Position numbers and translations under genes: made by a program. Of a stretch of 64,000 nt of DNA, positions 35,009 to 44,234 are shown one piece after another; position 1 is the stretch's first letter, and every line of letters begins with the position of its first letter. The notes below the pieces were generated by a model. It had not been told where the DNA came from. It did not search any database and worked only from the letters and a program-made list of their open reading frames with translations. This DNA comes from Euryarchaeota archaeon UBA62 (GTDB lineage: Archaea > Thermoplasmatota > Poseidoniia > Poseidoniales > Thalassarchaeaceae), in NCBI GenBank assembly GCA_002502095.1, contig DAPJ01000005.1:1034-65033 (forward strand), written 5' to 3'.

Positions 35009-37144
35009 CTATTCTCTGTCAAAGGAAATAGCCTCTCTAGGAACGGCGGCCAATGGCGCCCCGTGAACCAGACCCGAAACTTCTAGTTCTATCAAAGACG
35101 GACTTCCACTAATTTCCAAACTTAGGAATCTCTTGGTCTCTGGATCCAATGTATCTAGGAAAATCTCGTTATCTTCAAACATATGCTCCGGACTAACTTT
35201 CGTAATGGAGGCAGTTGAGCCCTCTGGAGAGCTGACGCTAAGAGCTGTTAATTCCCACTTATCTTGAAAGGTTCTGATACCAAGAATCAGAAAGCTACTC
35301 TCTGGAATTACCCAGCTACAAATCTCAATTTGTTCAGTCATATGTCTCAGTGACGGCTTTCCTAAGTCATACAGGGCATCGTCCCAAGAACTGTCTCCCA
35401 ACATACTCAGTGCCTTCACTATACCTTCAGTATCTCCCTCTAAATTTTCACCCTCAAGGGACAGCCTCTCTCTAAGTAGCTCGAGCTTCTTAATTCCATG
35501 GATTTCAAAACCAGTCCTAGTATTTCTTTTCTCCAAAAACATGGACCTATTCCACCACAAGACAACTGCTAGGGGAAGTAACATCAGACCACCTATTAGA
35601 ACATAGAAATTAGTGAATAGGTGAGACAGGTCACGATATTCTCCCTCATCGGGAATATTCTCGCCCAGGTAGACCATGTAGAATTCATATTCCACATCTC
35701 CAACTATGGGAGAGAGGCCCTCCACTCTAATGGCATGAATTCCAGGTGGGACACTGATTACCGTACCATTCGTGTAATTCAGAATTTGCCAGCTATCCTG
35801 ACTTAGGGTTTGGATCTGATATGTCACTGGAGACTCGATATCGGACCTGATCATCACCATAGAGCCATTTGAATCAACTATCTCGAAAGGATGAATGTCT
35901 ATCCTATCTCCAATCCCTAAATTACCTGAGTAAGGAGTGGTACTAGGCGAAAGTAAGTCCCAGAACTCCGAAGGCCCCGTCTCGAGCCACAATAAATCAG
36001 GAGCATCTCCAAGAAGAACTCCATCTCCAGATACAGGGGAAGCCACCTCAATCTCCCATTCTATTACTTGTTCAGACTTTATTCTGAACTCTACACCAGT
36101 GCTGGAAGGACCAGTCTCGATATTATGGGGGCATTGATCTGAATCATCAACAATCTTCTCTTTCTCACCGTCTAGCTCATGTAGAAGTATTTCCAAGGCC
36201 ACTTCTCCCGTGAAATGACATAATATTGGAAGACTAATTTTTGCTCCTGTAGAAATCAGGAGTGAATCCCCAAGATGGTCATTAGAAGATATGTGCCCCC
36301 TGTAAAAATCATAAGTTATTGAATTACTACTCAATTGAAAATCATACATCCACGGATTTCCAAGCTCTTCTCCTGCAGGGCCTTCTTTTTCATCATCGAA
36401 CCTGACCAAGTCGAATCTGTAAGGAGAAAAGTCACTCTCGTCTGAATGTACAATCCGAACCCATAGCTCTGCGTCTTCTGGGTAGTCTAGATACACTGAA
36501 CTTGATTCACTCGATGAAATTGAGCCTATCAGAGTTTTAGAATCCGATCTACTCCAATACTCAATACTGATACTATCGGGACTATGTATGTTAGATATCT
36601 TGACAATATCTCCATCATCTCCTTCAATCAATATCGCATCGTCATCGGCAGAAGTATCGAGAATTCCAACGAAAGAAGCACCTTCTGATAGAATCTCACT
36701 CCGATTGCACCTGTTTAGTTGGCAATTAGATGAAGCGGATATGGATGCCCATTCACCTTGCTGTCCCGGAGGTGGTACCAAGTCAGGAAGATCTGAATTC
36801 TCAATGATATCCGATTGCTCTCCAATGATGGACCTCACAGCAAAGTTTTCGATGACTAGAGATGGGTTTGCAAGAAGCTCCCAAGATACCGAACCGTCGA
36901 CAAAGCCACTCCATTCTACGAGATGAGTGTCCATAATCCGATATTGAGAGTCATTGGTCCACACAACTAGCTCCATATCCTGACATGTATCTAGCTCACA
37001 TGAAAACTCTACCCAGAAAGGACCATCCACATCAGAATTACCTTGGAAAAATACCTCTGACTCACCATCATCATTAGCACCTACAAGGCCCGAAACCATC
37101 AACATTAGTACAGCTACAATCGAACCAAGTCTCGCCGCGCCCAT
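35009..37144 (-). CDS. Surface protein with C-terminal anchor and cytoplasmic domain
   Basis: A protein of about 711 residues. ATG at 37144 gives a signal peptide (RLGSIVAVLMLMVSGLVG); the frame extends 12 codons upstream to a TTG. The ectodomain of about 520 residues has many short beta-strands, few cysteines and no recognised domain; short stretches such as DTSADDDAILIEGDDGDIVK resemble bacterial pre-peptidase beta-sandwiches. A membrane helix lies near residues 530-550 (FYVLIGGLMLLPLAVVLWW). About 160 residues remain in the cytoplasm, more than in the other anchored proteins. This part has helices and a strand-rich end (ILGIRTFQDKWELTALSVSS), so it may signal or bind a partner inside the cell. 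I do not recognise the family. The stop lies one base from that of dnaJ. Confidence 0.7.
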   Translation of the reverse strand: MGAARLGSIVAVLMLMVSGLVGANDDGESEVFFQGNSDVDGPFWVEFSCELDTCQDMELVVWTNDSQYRIMDTHLVEWSGFVDGSVSWELLANPSLVIENFAVRSIIGEQSDIIENSDLPDLVPPPGQQGEWASISASSNCQLNRCNRSEILSEGASFVGILDTSADDDAILIEGDDGDIVKISNIHSPDSISIEYWSRSDSKTLIGSISSSESSSVYLDYPEDAELWVRIVHSDESDFSPYRFDLVRFDDEKEGPAGEELGNPWMYDFQLSSNSITYDFYRGHISSNDHLGDSLLISTGAKISLPILCHFTGEVALEILLHELDGEKEKIVDDSDQCPHNIETGPSSTGVEFRIKSEQVIEWEIEVASPVSGDGVLLGDAPDLLWLETGPSEFWDLLSPSTTPYSGNLGIGDRIDIHPFEIVDSNGSMVMIRSDIESPVTYQIQTLSQDSWQILNYTNGTVISVPPGIHAIRVEGLSPIVGDVEYEFYMVYLGENIPDEGEYRDLSHLFTNFYVLIGGLMLLPLAVVLWWNRSMFLEKRNTRTGFEIHGIKKLELLRERLSLEGENLEGDTEGIVKALSMLGDSSWDDALYDLGKPSLRHMTEQIEICSWVIPESSFLILGIRTFQDKWELTALSVSSPEGSTASITKVSPEHMFEDNEIFLDTLDPETKRFLSLEISGSPSLIELEVSGLVHGAPLAAVPREAISFDRE

Positions 37145-37204
37145 GATTACCGGAAACAGTCCTGCCTTAGAATCCTTCAAGCGAAATGTTCCCCTCGCAG
37201 GCGC

Positions 37205-38983
37205 ATGAGTGACAGGCCATTGTCTAGAGAAGTCACCTCAAGGAACCGTTTCTCTAGACTTTTTTCACTAGGGGATAGGAGAAATCCTGTCTCTTTGGCG
37301 CCAGGTTTGGTTCTATCTGAATTGGACCCGGAGATTAATCTGGAAATAGCCCCATTCATTTTCCGCAGGGAGTCAACTAAACTCCCCGCAAAACTAAATC
37401 TAAGCACTCGTGGAAACCTATGCTTCCCTTTCGACGGCGAAGATAATTGGGAAGCATCAGAAGGTCTAGTTCTGCCCTCGAGCCTATCGACATCCAATTC
37501 CGGAGAATTCGGTTATGGAAATCAATTTCTACCACTATCGTGGCAGTCTCTCCATCATGATATTTCCCTGCTAGGGTCAGAACTTCAGCCTTCTGTTATA
37601 GCGATTACAGATGCTCCTCAATTATCTAACTCAAGTGGGAAATTAGTAGAGGCCTTGAATGTAGTCAGGAGGAGATTCCCCTCTTCGCTGATTTGGACTC
37701 CTGGAATTTCAGGTCCAGATAATTGTGCACTTTTATCTTGGTTAGGAGTAGATCTATTCGACCTCTCAAGATCAAGAATAGCTAACGCGAACGGCCTCCT
37801 CCTTACCTCTGATGGACCACGATATGCAGAAATATCCCTTGGAGAGCACGTGAACATGGATACTCAAATAGATCATTGGAGGTATTCAATCGCATCACTT
37901 AGATCAGCAATTAGATCAGGAACTGTAAGGGAGTTGACTGAGAAGGCTAGTCTTTCGAGCCCAAGATCTGTTGAAAGGCTAAGAAGACACGATACGCTAA
38001 TCAGGGCTGACAAAGGAAGCTCTACTCTGACTGCAGTGGACACCAGTGGAAGAAAGCTGAGGTACAACTCTCCAGTAAGTAGACAAGATCCCTTGGTTAA
38101 TGATTGGAGAAAGAGAGTCTCAAGCCTACATACTCCTCCTAGTCACCAAGAACAGTTACTGATTTTACTTCCTTGTTCGGCGACTAAGCCATACAGGCTT
38201 TCTCAAAGCCATCATCGCTTCCTTAGGAATATTCCCAGCAATAGGGCGCATCAAATCATGGTTACTTCTCCTCTTGGGCTAGTTCCAAGAGAACTAGAGG
38301 ATTTGTGGCCCGCAGCGCACTACGACATACCAGTTACCGGCGACTGGGATGCAGACGAACTACAAACGATAAACTCAATGATTTCGGAGGTTTGCCAAAG
38401 GGTAGGTTACAGCGAGATAATTAATCATTCAGGAATGGATATCTCCATCGAGGGAATTGTATGCCATAATACGAGAAGAGGAACGGCGGGATCTAAGGAA
38501 TCACTAAACGAATTAAGGAAATCTGTTTTGAAATCTATTGAGGGTATGAATCTGGCAGATAAATCAGAGAAGCAACATAGAATCGAGATAATGAAATCTA
38601 GATCCAGATTTATACACGGCACAGACTCTTGGCTTGAGGGAACTACAGTATCTGGTAGGTTGCCAATACTGAGTATTTCCAGAGATGGCGAGCAACTGGC
38701 GAGATGGAACCCACGAGATGGGAGATTCGCGTTCTCGAAGAGGTCACTCCCACTCCTCCACGATAGTGGATGCTTCCCCTCAGTCAGTATCTTGGAAAAC
38801 CACGATTGGAAGGGGGACATTTTTCCAACAAATCTGGAGTCAGTATCCGGTGAAATTAGATTGGGGGAAGAAATTATGGTTACTCAAGACGGGATACTGA
38901 TAGGAAGTGCTAGAGCAGTAGCACCTGGTTGGGAATGGCCATCTGGCCCCGGTAGGCTTGCGAAGGCACGCCATAGATTGTGA
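37205..38983 (+). CDS. arcS: Archaeosine synthase (ArcS)
   Basis: A 592-residue protein of the archaeosine synthase family, related to tRNA-guanine transglycosylase. ArcS converts preQ0 at position 15 of tRNA to archaeosine. The diagnostic block LLPCSATKPYRLSQSH is present (Cys324 in the PCS motif). The N-terminal half is a degenerate TGT-like barrel with GVDLFDLSRSRIANANG. The C-terminus (about residues 515-590) is a PUA domain that would bind tRNA (SGEIRLGEEIMVTQDGILIG, then SARAVAPG). The start ATG at 37205 lies 60 bases from the divergent surface-protein gene. Neither the transglycosylase TgtA nor preQ0 synthesis genes lie nearby. Confidence 0.85.
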   Translation: MSDRPLSREVTSRNRFSRLFSLGDRRNPVSLAPGLVLSELDPEINLEIAPFIFRRESTKLPAKLNLSTRGNLCFPFDGEDNWEASEGLVLPSSLSTSNSGEFGYGNQFLPLSWQSLHHDISLLGSELQPSVIAITDAPQLSNSSGKLVEALNVVRRRFPSSLIWTPGISGPDNCALLSWLGVDLFDLSRSRIANANGLLLTSDGPRYAEISLGEHVNMDTQIDHWRYSIASLRSAIRSGTVRELTEKASLSSPRSVERLRRHDTLIRADKGSSTLTAVDTSGRKLRYNSPVSRQDPLVNDWRKRVSSLHTPPSHQEQLLILLPCSATKPYRLSQSHHRFLRNIPSNRAHQIMVTSPLGLVPRELEDLWPAAHYDIPVTGDWDADELQTINSMISEVCQRVGYSEIINHSGMDISIEGIVCHNTRRGTAGSKESLNELRKSVLKSIEGMNLADKSEKQHRIEIMKSRSRFIHGTDSWLEGTTVSGRLPILSISRDGEQLARWNPRDGRFAFSKRSLPLLHDSGCFPSVSILENHDWKGDIFPTNLESVSGEIRLGEEIMVTQDGILIGSARAVAPGWEWPSGPGRLAKARHRL

Positions 38984-39052
38984 AAAATAAGCTACCGTAT
39001 TTACGTAGTGGTTAAAGAGGAAGAGCAGGTCGCCGCCTTCGGAGATTCTGTT

Positions 39053-39508
39053 ATGTCACGCATGCACTCTGGTGGAAAAGGCTCCAGCGGGTCATCAAAG
39101 CCATTCGCAACTGAGGTCCCAAGTTGGTCGGAATCTGATAAGAAAGTCATCGAGTCCCACATTTTGGATCTTAACAAGGAGGGGCACTCAAATGCTATGA
39201 TAGGTACAATCTTGAGAGATAGATTTGCAGTTCCCGATGTCCGTCTAGCAACAGGTGAGAGAATTTCTCAAATTCTCTTAAGAAATGGCATCTCTCCAAA
39301 TTATCCAGAGGACATGATGAATCTGATGAGGAGGGCTCAGGGACTAATTGACCACCTTGGCAATAATCCCAAGGATAAGCATAACCGAAGGCAACTAGAG
39401 CTATGCGAATCCAAGATAAGGCGTCTAGCCAGCTACTACAAGGGCGTAAACAAGCTAGATGCAGATTGGCAGTATAAGAGGGATCAGTTGAGACTGATTG
39501 TAGAATAA
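39053..39508 (+). CDS. rpsO: 30S ribosomal protein S15 (S13e family)
   Basis: A 151-residue archaeal S15. MSRMHSGGKGSSGSSKPF is the usual archaeal start. GHSNAMIGTILRDRFAVPDV and NPKDKHNRRQLELCESKIRR are the conserved rRNA-contact blocks. The frame is open to a GTG at 39008, but a TATA-like TATTTACG at about 38998-39005 lies too close for that start. GGAG about 8 bases before 39053 fits ribosome binding, so I chose 39053. S15 binds 16S rRNA early in small-subunit assembly. It is followed by an unrecognised gene in the place where many euryarchaea carry a RecJ-like gene. Confidence 0.95.
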   Translation: MSRMHSGGKGSSGSSKPFATEVPSWSESDKKVIESHILDLNKEGHSNAMIGTILRDRFAVPDVRLATGERISQILLRNGISPNYPEDMMNLMRRAQGLIDHLGNNPKDKHNRRQLELCESKIRRLASYYKGVNKLDADWQYKRDQLRLIVE

Positions 39509-39547
39509 TCCTCATGGTACAAATCTCACAAACTTGTTACGATAGTT

Positions 39548-40408
39548 ATGAGGGACCTCATTTCCACTGACTTATTCGCTGGTGTTGAAAAGACCATCAC
39601 AACAGGCATATCGCAACTAATGGAACAAGGTCAAAGAATATCCATAATTTCAGATGCTAATCTTCTGGGGGCACTATCAATAGCGCCTCTCGAGGCCTCA
39701 TTAATTGACTCTAATTTCCCATACAGGAGAAGAATCGGTAACATCGATTATACCATTCCTGGAAACTCAATTGTCATTCATAATTACGGTGATACAAAAG
39801 GTGTTTTATGGGACAATGAAAAAAAAATATTATCGATAAGTGAAACACTGTCGCCCGCATTATCCGGACATCTGGGAGATGACAAGATAGGACCACTTAC
39901 TACAGTCGCCATGTGTCACTCAATCGCTCAATTGATATCTCCTTCGGGAGTATTAGTTAGGAAAATTAGGCCATGGGCAATATCTGGTAATTGGATTCAT
40001 GCTTGCATGGATATGACATATGATCCGGTCTATTCTTCCTTGAAGGAATTGCTGACTTTAGAGGGTAGCATAAGGGTGATCCCAATACCGGAAGTTCCTA
40101 GTCCGAATGTGGATAGTTTGGATTTCATAGATGGAAACTCGCTGATTGATATTTCAGATAGATGGGGCTCCATGGGTGAGGAAGGAAGGGCAAGATCGCT
40201 ATCGCACCTCTGTAGAGGTGCTCTCGACTCTACATCTCCCTCTACATCGAGACTAGAGGAGATCGTATGGAACTGTATCCTAGCTTCTGGTTGGGAAGTC
40301 GATTTGGCTAGCCAAATAAGAGCCTCTTCAATGATCTGGAATAACAAGAATCCCAAGTTGGCCACATCTGAAGCAATAGATAGGCTTCTCAGGTCTGGCA
40401 GACTCTAG
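39548..40408 (+). CDS. Unknown protein downstream of S15, possibly a degenerate RecJ/Cdc45-like
   Basis: A 286-residue soluble protein without signal peptide or membrane helix. I do not recognise it by motif. The N-terminal half has alternating strands and helices (RISIISDANLLGALSIAPLE, NSIVIHNYGDTKGVLWDNEK) that could be a Rossmann-like or DHH-type fold. The DHH triad and other metal ligands of RecJ-like nucleases are absent. The position directly after rpsO, where archaea often have recJ-like genes, is the only other hint. It may therefore be an inactive relative serving a structural role, as Cdc45 does in replication. This is weak inference. It ends flush with the convergent gene. Confidence 0.55.
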   Translation: MRDLISTDLFAGVEKTITTGISQLMEQGQRISIISDANLLGALSIAPLEASLIDSNFPYRRRIGNIDYTIPGNSIVIHNYGDTKGVLWDNEKKILSISETLSPALSGHLGDDKIGPLTTVAMCHSIAQLISPSGVLVRKIRPWAISGNWIHACMDMTYDPVYSSLKELLTLEGSIRVIPIPEVPSPNVDSLDFIDGNSLIDISDRWGSMGEEGRARSLSHLCRGALDSTSPSTSRLEEIVWNCILASGWEVDLASQIRASSMIWNNKNPKLATSEAIDRLLRSGRL

Positions 40409-42406
40409 TCACTCTTCTATTCTAATGACACTGTCACAACCACTACAGCTAATCCTTAGGGGACGAACATCTGATTCCACAGCAACGCTCATCCCACATG
40501 AGGGGCAACTAATTCGAGGATAGTTGGAGCCCCTGCTCTCATTACTCCTCAGTTTGGGAGATAGCAGAGAGATTGGTAGTACAAGCAGGAGGCTACATGC
40601 AACTACTCCAAGGACCATCTGCATCGGAAGCCCAAGAAAATAAATCCCAAAAGAAAGCACGCCAAGAGCTGTTACCGTAATCATGGTGGGGAATCTTGAT
40701 CTATTCCTGGTCATAGTCATTCCCAAGCCTATGGACAAGCTCAGTACCAATACCATCATCCCGGATCCCAATAAAACACTGAATAGCCCATTTCCCGTCG
40801 GTACGAATTCCACTCTAAATGACTCTTCTATATCTAAATCCGTACTCTCAACAGATAGGGTTTCAGATACGATCCACCTCCTATGAGAGTAGTCGATTCC
40901 ACTCGCTGTAACAATTCCTATATCGGTGAGCATAGATCCCTGCAGAGTGGCATCAACCGAGATTTCTGTCCAGTATTCTTCAGCAGTAGACTTTGCGAAG
41001 GTTTCGATTAGTAGTTGTCTGTCTCCTTCCATAACCGAGTAAGAAGTAGAGATTTTTATCGTTATAGTTTCGGAACTGAAACCACTCGTCCCCCCTAGGT
41101 CGATCGATATCTCAGTTGGCCCCAATTCAATAGGGTCAACACCAATTACCGACTCAGATTCTATGAATAGTCCATTTGAAAGAAATGATATCAAATCAGC
41201 GTTAGACCCTCTCAGATATCCTGTAAGTGCCATTAACTCGGAACTATCTACCATTTTGTTGTTAAAATCTGAGTCTGGTACGGAATCCGAGTACGAGTTT
41301 AGATTTCTCCACCAACTACTGGAGCCAAGACTGGAGTTTCCAATATTGTCTAGGCCCCATCTCATCCACTGTGACATAGAGCCATCAAACTCTAGCGAGA
41401 CCTTCTTTCTAACCTCGCTTCCATCCCAATCCGCGTCTATTGAAACTAATATCGCTGACCCGCCCGTTCTAAGGGGCTCACTCGCAGGATACCAGGATCC
41501 ACCTCCTCCATCGTCATCTCCGGCTTCTATGAAATGAGACATGTTGGCACTGATCTGTAATCCATTCTGGGGCTCCAAAATGAATTCAGCTAAGAAAGAC
41601 CCACTATCTACTCCTGCAGGCAAACTCCATACGAATGTTACTTCGACGCCCCGTTCTACTAGTGTGGCAACTGGCTTATCTGTTACCGCAACATTCTGAA
41701 CCTCAAAAGTACCTAAAGAAGATGACCACATCCTGTCGTCAAATCCAGAAGATAGAAGGATGGGGAAATACACAAGGTTTCCACTTACGCTAGCCTCCTT
41801 CATTTCAATCTCCACCAGCGGGAGCTTAACCGATATACTGGACGCTTTATCATCGCTACCCCAATGAAAAATTACGCCTGAGTCATCCCCTGGTTGATTG
41901 AACCCCAATAACTGAACGATAAGGCTCACTTCTACCTCGTCATCCTCTCGAACATCCCCCGATTCCACACTGATTACAGATTGAACGTCTCCTTCGCCGG
42001 TAAGATAAGGCTCGATTCCAGAGGTTCCTCCCTCATAGAAAGACCCACCAATCCTGACCTCAACTGTTATGTTGATATTAACCCCGACCGCACCTTGGAC
42101 TTCATAATGGATATTGAACTCCCAGTCTCCAGCGGGATATTCCCCATCAATCCCCCAATCAACTCCCCAAGTTCCAACCTCAACAGGTTGTAGAACTTGG
42201 TTCACTAGCTTGGAATCTCCTTCATTGGTTTCCGACTCAAATGGTGTAAGAATGCCAGAATCTGGGTCTCCTTTCAAAAACAACTCAAAATTTTCTCCTG
42301 AGCAACAGCTTCCCTCTTGTGCTGAGACGTTGATAACCGGTCCCAAAACGGTCAACAAAAAAACCAATACAATAGAGGCTGGGACAAACCTACTGCGTAC
42401 GCCCAT
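40409..42406 (-). CDS. Surface protein with anchor and C-terminal zinc ribbon
   Basis: A 665-residue protein. A signal peptide (ASIVLVFLLTVLGPVINVSA) precedes a beta-rich ectodomain of about 520 residues, with regularly spaced strands but no recognised domain. Three hydrophobic segments follow near residues 545-630 (LLGSGMMVLVLSLSIGLGM, TMITVTALGVLSFGIYFLG, MVLGVVACSLLLVLPISLL). The last about 35 residues carry a zinc ribbon with two CxxC pairs (CPSCGMSV and CSGCDSVI). With a signal peptide and three helices, the ribbon would lie in the cytoplasm. A receptor-like protein that reports outside binding to a partner inside is possible, but not shown. The start ATG directly abuts the palindrome at 42407. 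Confidence 0.72.
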   Translation of the reverse strand: MGVRSRFVPASIVLVFLLTVLGPVINVSAQEGSCCSGENFELFLKGDPDSGILTPFESETNEGDSKLVNQVLQPVEVGTWGVDWGIDGEYPAGDWEFNIHYEVQGAVGVNINITVEVRIGGSFYEGGTSGIEPYLTGEGDVQSVISVESGDVREDDEVEVSLIVQLLGFNQPGDDSGVIFHWGSDDKASSISVKLPLVEIEMKEASVSGNLVYFPILLSSGFDDRMWSSSLGTFEVQNVAVTDKPVATLVERGVEVTFVWSLPAGVDSGSFLAEFILEPQNGLQISANMSHFIEAGDDDGGGGSWYPASEPLRTGGSAILVSIDADWDGSEVRKKVSLEFDGSMSQWMRWGLDNIGNSSLGSSSWWRNLNSYSDSVPDSDFNNKMVDSSELMALTGYLRGSNADLISFLSNGLFIESESVIGVDPIELGPTEISIDLGGTSGFSSETITIKISTSYSVMEGDRQLLIETFAKSTAEEYWTEISVDATLQGSMLTDIGIVTASGIDYSHRRWIVSETLSVESTDLDIEESFRVEFVPTGNGLFSVLLGSGMMVLVLSLSIGLGMTMTRNRSRFPTMITVTALGVLSFGIYFLGLPMQMVLGVVACSLLLVLPISLLSPKLRSNESRGSNYPRISCPSCGMSVAVESDVRPLRISCSGCDSVIRIEE

Positions 42407-42418
42407 GATGTCGACATC
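42407..42418 (-). promoter_or_regulatory. 12-base palindrome abutting a start codon
   Basis: GATGTCGACATC is a perfect 12-base palindrome touching the ATG of the zinc-ribbon surface protein gene. As RNA it could form a 4-pair stem with a UCGA loop; as DNA it could be a dimer-binding site. Function is inference. Confidence 0.35.
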
Positions 42419-42484
42419 ACGTTGAACATCTTGAACTCAACCCTTCTGAGGGCGAAACAAAGTCAATTTTGACCGAACCCAAGG

Positions 42485-44212
42485 CTACCCGTGTAGCCAT
42501 ATCAACGAGACTCCATTAGTTTCTGAAATTTCTTCGACCATAGCGAAACCCATCCTCTCAAGCTGAAGACATTGACCAGTGAAAATTTCAATATTTTCGA
42601 TTACTCCCTCGGCGTAATCAATTTCACTGTCGCGGGGGACTATCATTCTGGCTTCTGTAGAGTTCTTTGAAGAAACCCAATGGATAATTGGTAGGTTGCC
42701 ACTTTTTTCCTTAGACACAATAAACGCACTATCTCCCTTTATGTCAACATCTGCAAAGTCTTTCAGCCTCACCAATCCCTCTGAATAGTCATTTCCAGAA
42801 ATAAATATCGATCCAGTGCCCAGGTCCCACTCTCTAACTCCCATGTCCGGAATATCTGGATGCCTTCTGATTGAAATCAGCCCCATATCATCTGTGTTTC
42901 CGTCTCCTACCAGTTGCAACTCTCTTGGGATCTCGATAAATGACCTCCTTTCTGAGTATCTATCAATGATCTTCGAATTCTTAGACTCTATACTTTCCAT
43001 TGGTATTGAAATATCCTTCTGGGTCAAACCTAACTCTATCCAGAACTCTCTCAGCGCCTGAGGGGAGAATCCCCTTCTCCTTAGCGCGGATACAGTAGGT
43101 AATCGAGGATCATCCCAACCAGAGAAATCTCCGTCTTCTATGGATCTCCTGATTGATGAAGTAGAGAACCCGCCAAAACCTAGTAACTTTACCCTTCCCC
43201 AGTACAATGTTTCGGGATAATCCCAGCCAAGGAGTTCGTACAGGAGTGTCTGCTTTCTGGTACTGTCCATTAGGTCCTTTCCCCTAACAATGTGAGTGAC
43301 TCCTTGTAGGTGATCTTCTACAGCACTCTGGAAATCTAATAATGGCCAAACCTTGTATCTATCTCCTACTATTGGATGAGTATTATGCTGAATTCGTAAT
43401 GCAGGCCAGTCCCTTAGTGCAGGATTGGGAAGCTCAAGATTAGTCTTCACTCTAACTACGGCACCGCCTTCATCAATATCTCCGGAAAGCATAAGTTTCC
43501 ATTCCTGAATGCTATCTTCAGCCTTCTTCCCTCTACATTTACAGGCCTCCTTTGAATCTCGAAGCTCTTTGAATTCTGAAGCCGAACACCTGCAGACGTA
43601 ACAGATACCCTGTGAAATCATCTCCTCAGCGGATTCTAGATAGGTATCCATTCTAGAACTAGCCCTTATGACTAAATCCGGTTTCGTCCCTGAAATCCAT
43701 TCAAACTCTTCCTCGATCATTGAATATGCAGATTCTAACGGTGGCTTAACCTTTGTATCTGTATCATCAAATCGAAGTATGACCTTGCCGGAATACTTTT
43801 TCGCAAATTCTGAGTTAATTACAACTCCTCTTGAATGACCTATGGATAATGGCCCATTGGGGTTTGGGGCAAACCTCAAAATTACCTTTTTTCCGTTCTT
43901 GACCTCTAAATCCGGAAGTCCGACCCTCTTCTTCTGTTTTTCACGGTTTAGAGCTTCTGGATTAGTATCCTCGAGAATCTCCCTAACATGATCTAAGCCG
44001 TTATTATTGGCTAACATATTTGCTTCATCAACCTGCTTGGAAATAATGGGAACAAGCTCTTTGGCATTGCCCCTCAACTCAGGAAATTCTGAAAGTAGTC
44101 TTCCCAGTACACTACCAGATTTGCCAGATCCATTGTATTCTACTGCGTTCTGTAAAGCATACTTGCGTACAGCAGAGAATATCCCTGGGCCCCACTCATC
44201 TTCATCTGCCAC
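42485..44212 (-). CDS. gltX: Glutamyl-tRNA synthetase (archaeal type)
   Basis: A 575-residue class I synthetase that charges tRNA-Glu. In archaea it commonly also charges tRNA-Gln for later amidation. Residues 1-105 are the archaeal helical extension. The HIGH-like motif is SIGHS (residues 123-127) in FAPNPNGPLSIGHSRG. A Cys-rich insert, CYVCRC with a later CKCR (residues 204-226), matches the zinc site of this family. The KMSKS-like loop is FSTSSIR (349-355), a common archaeal variant. The beta-barrel anticodon domain is at the C-terminus. The start is GTG. It lies 22 bases after rnhB, so the two are probably co-transcribed. Confidence 0.94.
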   Translation of the reverse strand: MADEDEWGPGIFSAVRKYALQNAVEYNGSGKSGSVLGRLLSEFPELRGNAKELVPIISKQVDEANMLANNNGLDHVREILEDTNPEALNREKQKKRVGLPDLEVKNGKKVILRFAPNPNGPLSIGHSRGVVINSEFAKKYSGKVILRFDDTDTKVKPPLESAYSMIEEEFEWISGTKPDLVIRASSRMDTYLESAEEMISQGICYVCRCSASEFKELRDSKEACKCRGKKAEDSIQEWKLMLSGDIDEGGAVVRVKTNLELPNPALRDWPALRIQHNTHPIVGDRYKVWPLLDFQSAVEDHLQGVTHIVRGKDLMDSTRKQTLLYELLGWDYPETLYWGRVKLLGFGGFSTSSIRRSIEDGDFSGWDDPRLPTVSALRRRGFSPQALREFWIELGLTQKDISIPMESIESKNSKIIDRYSERRSFIEIPRELQLVGDGNTDDMGLISIRRHPDIPDMGVREWDLGTGSIFISGNDYSEGLVRLKDFADVDIKGDSAFIVSKEKSGNLPIIHWVSSKNSTEARMIVPRDSEIDYAEGVIENIEIFTGQCLQLERMGFAMVEEISETNGVSLIWLHG

Positions 44213-44234
44213 ATACTAACGCCATCAGCCATCC

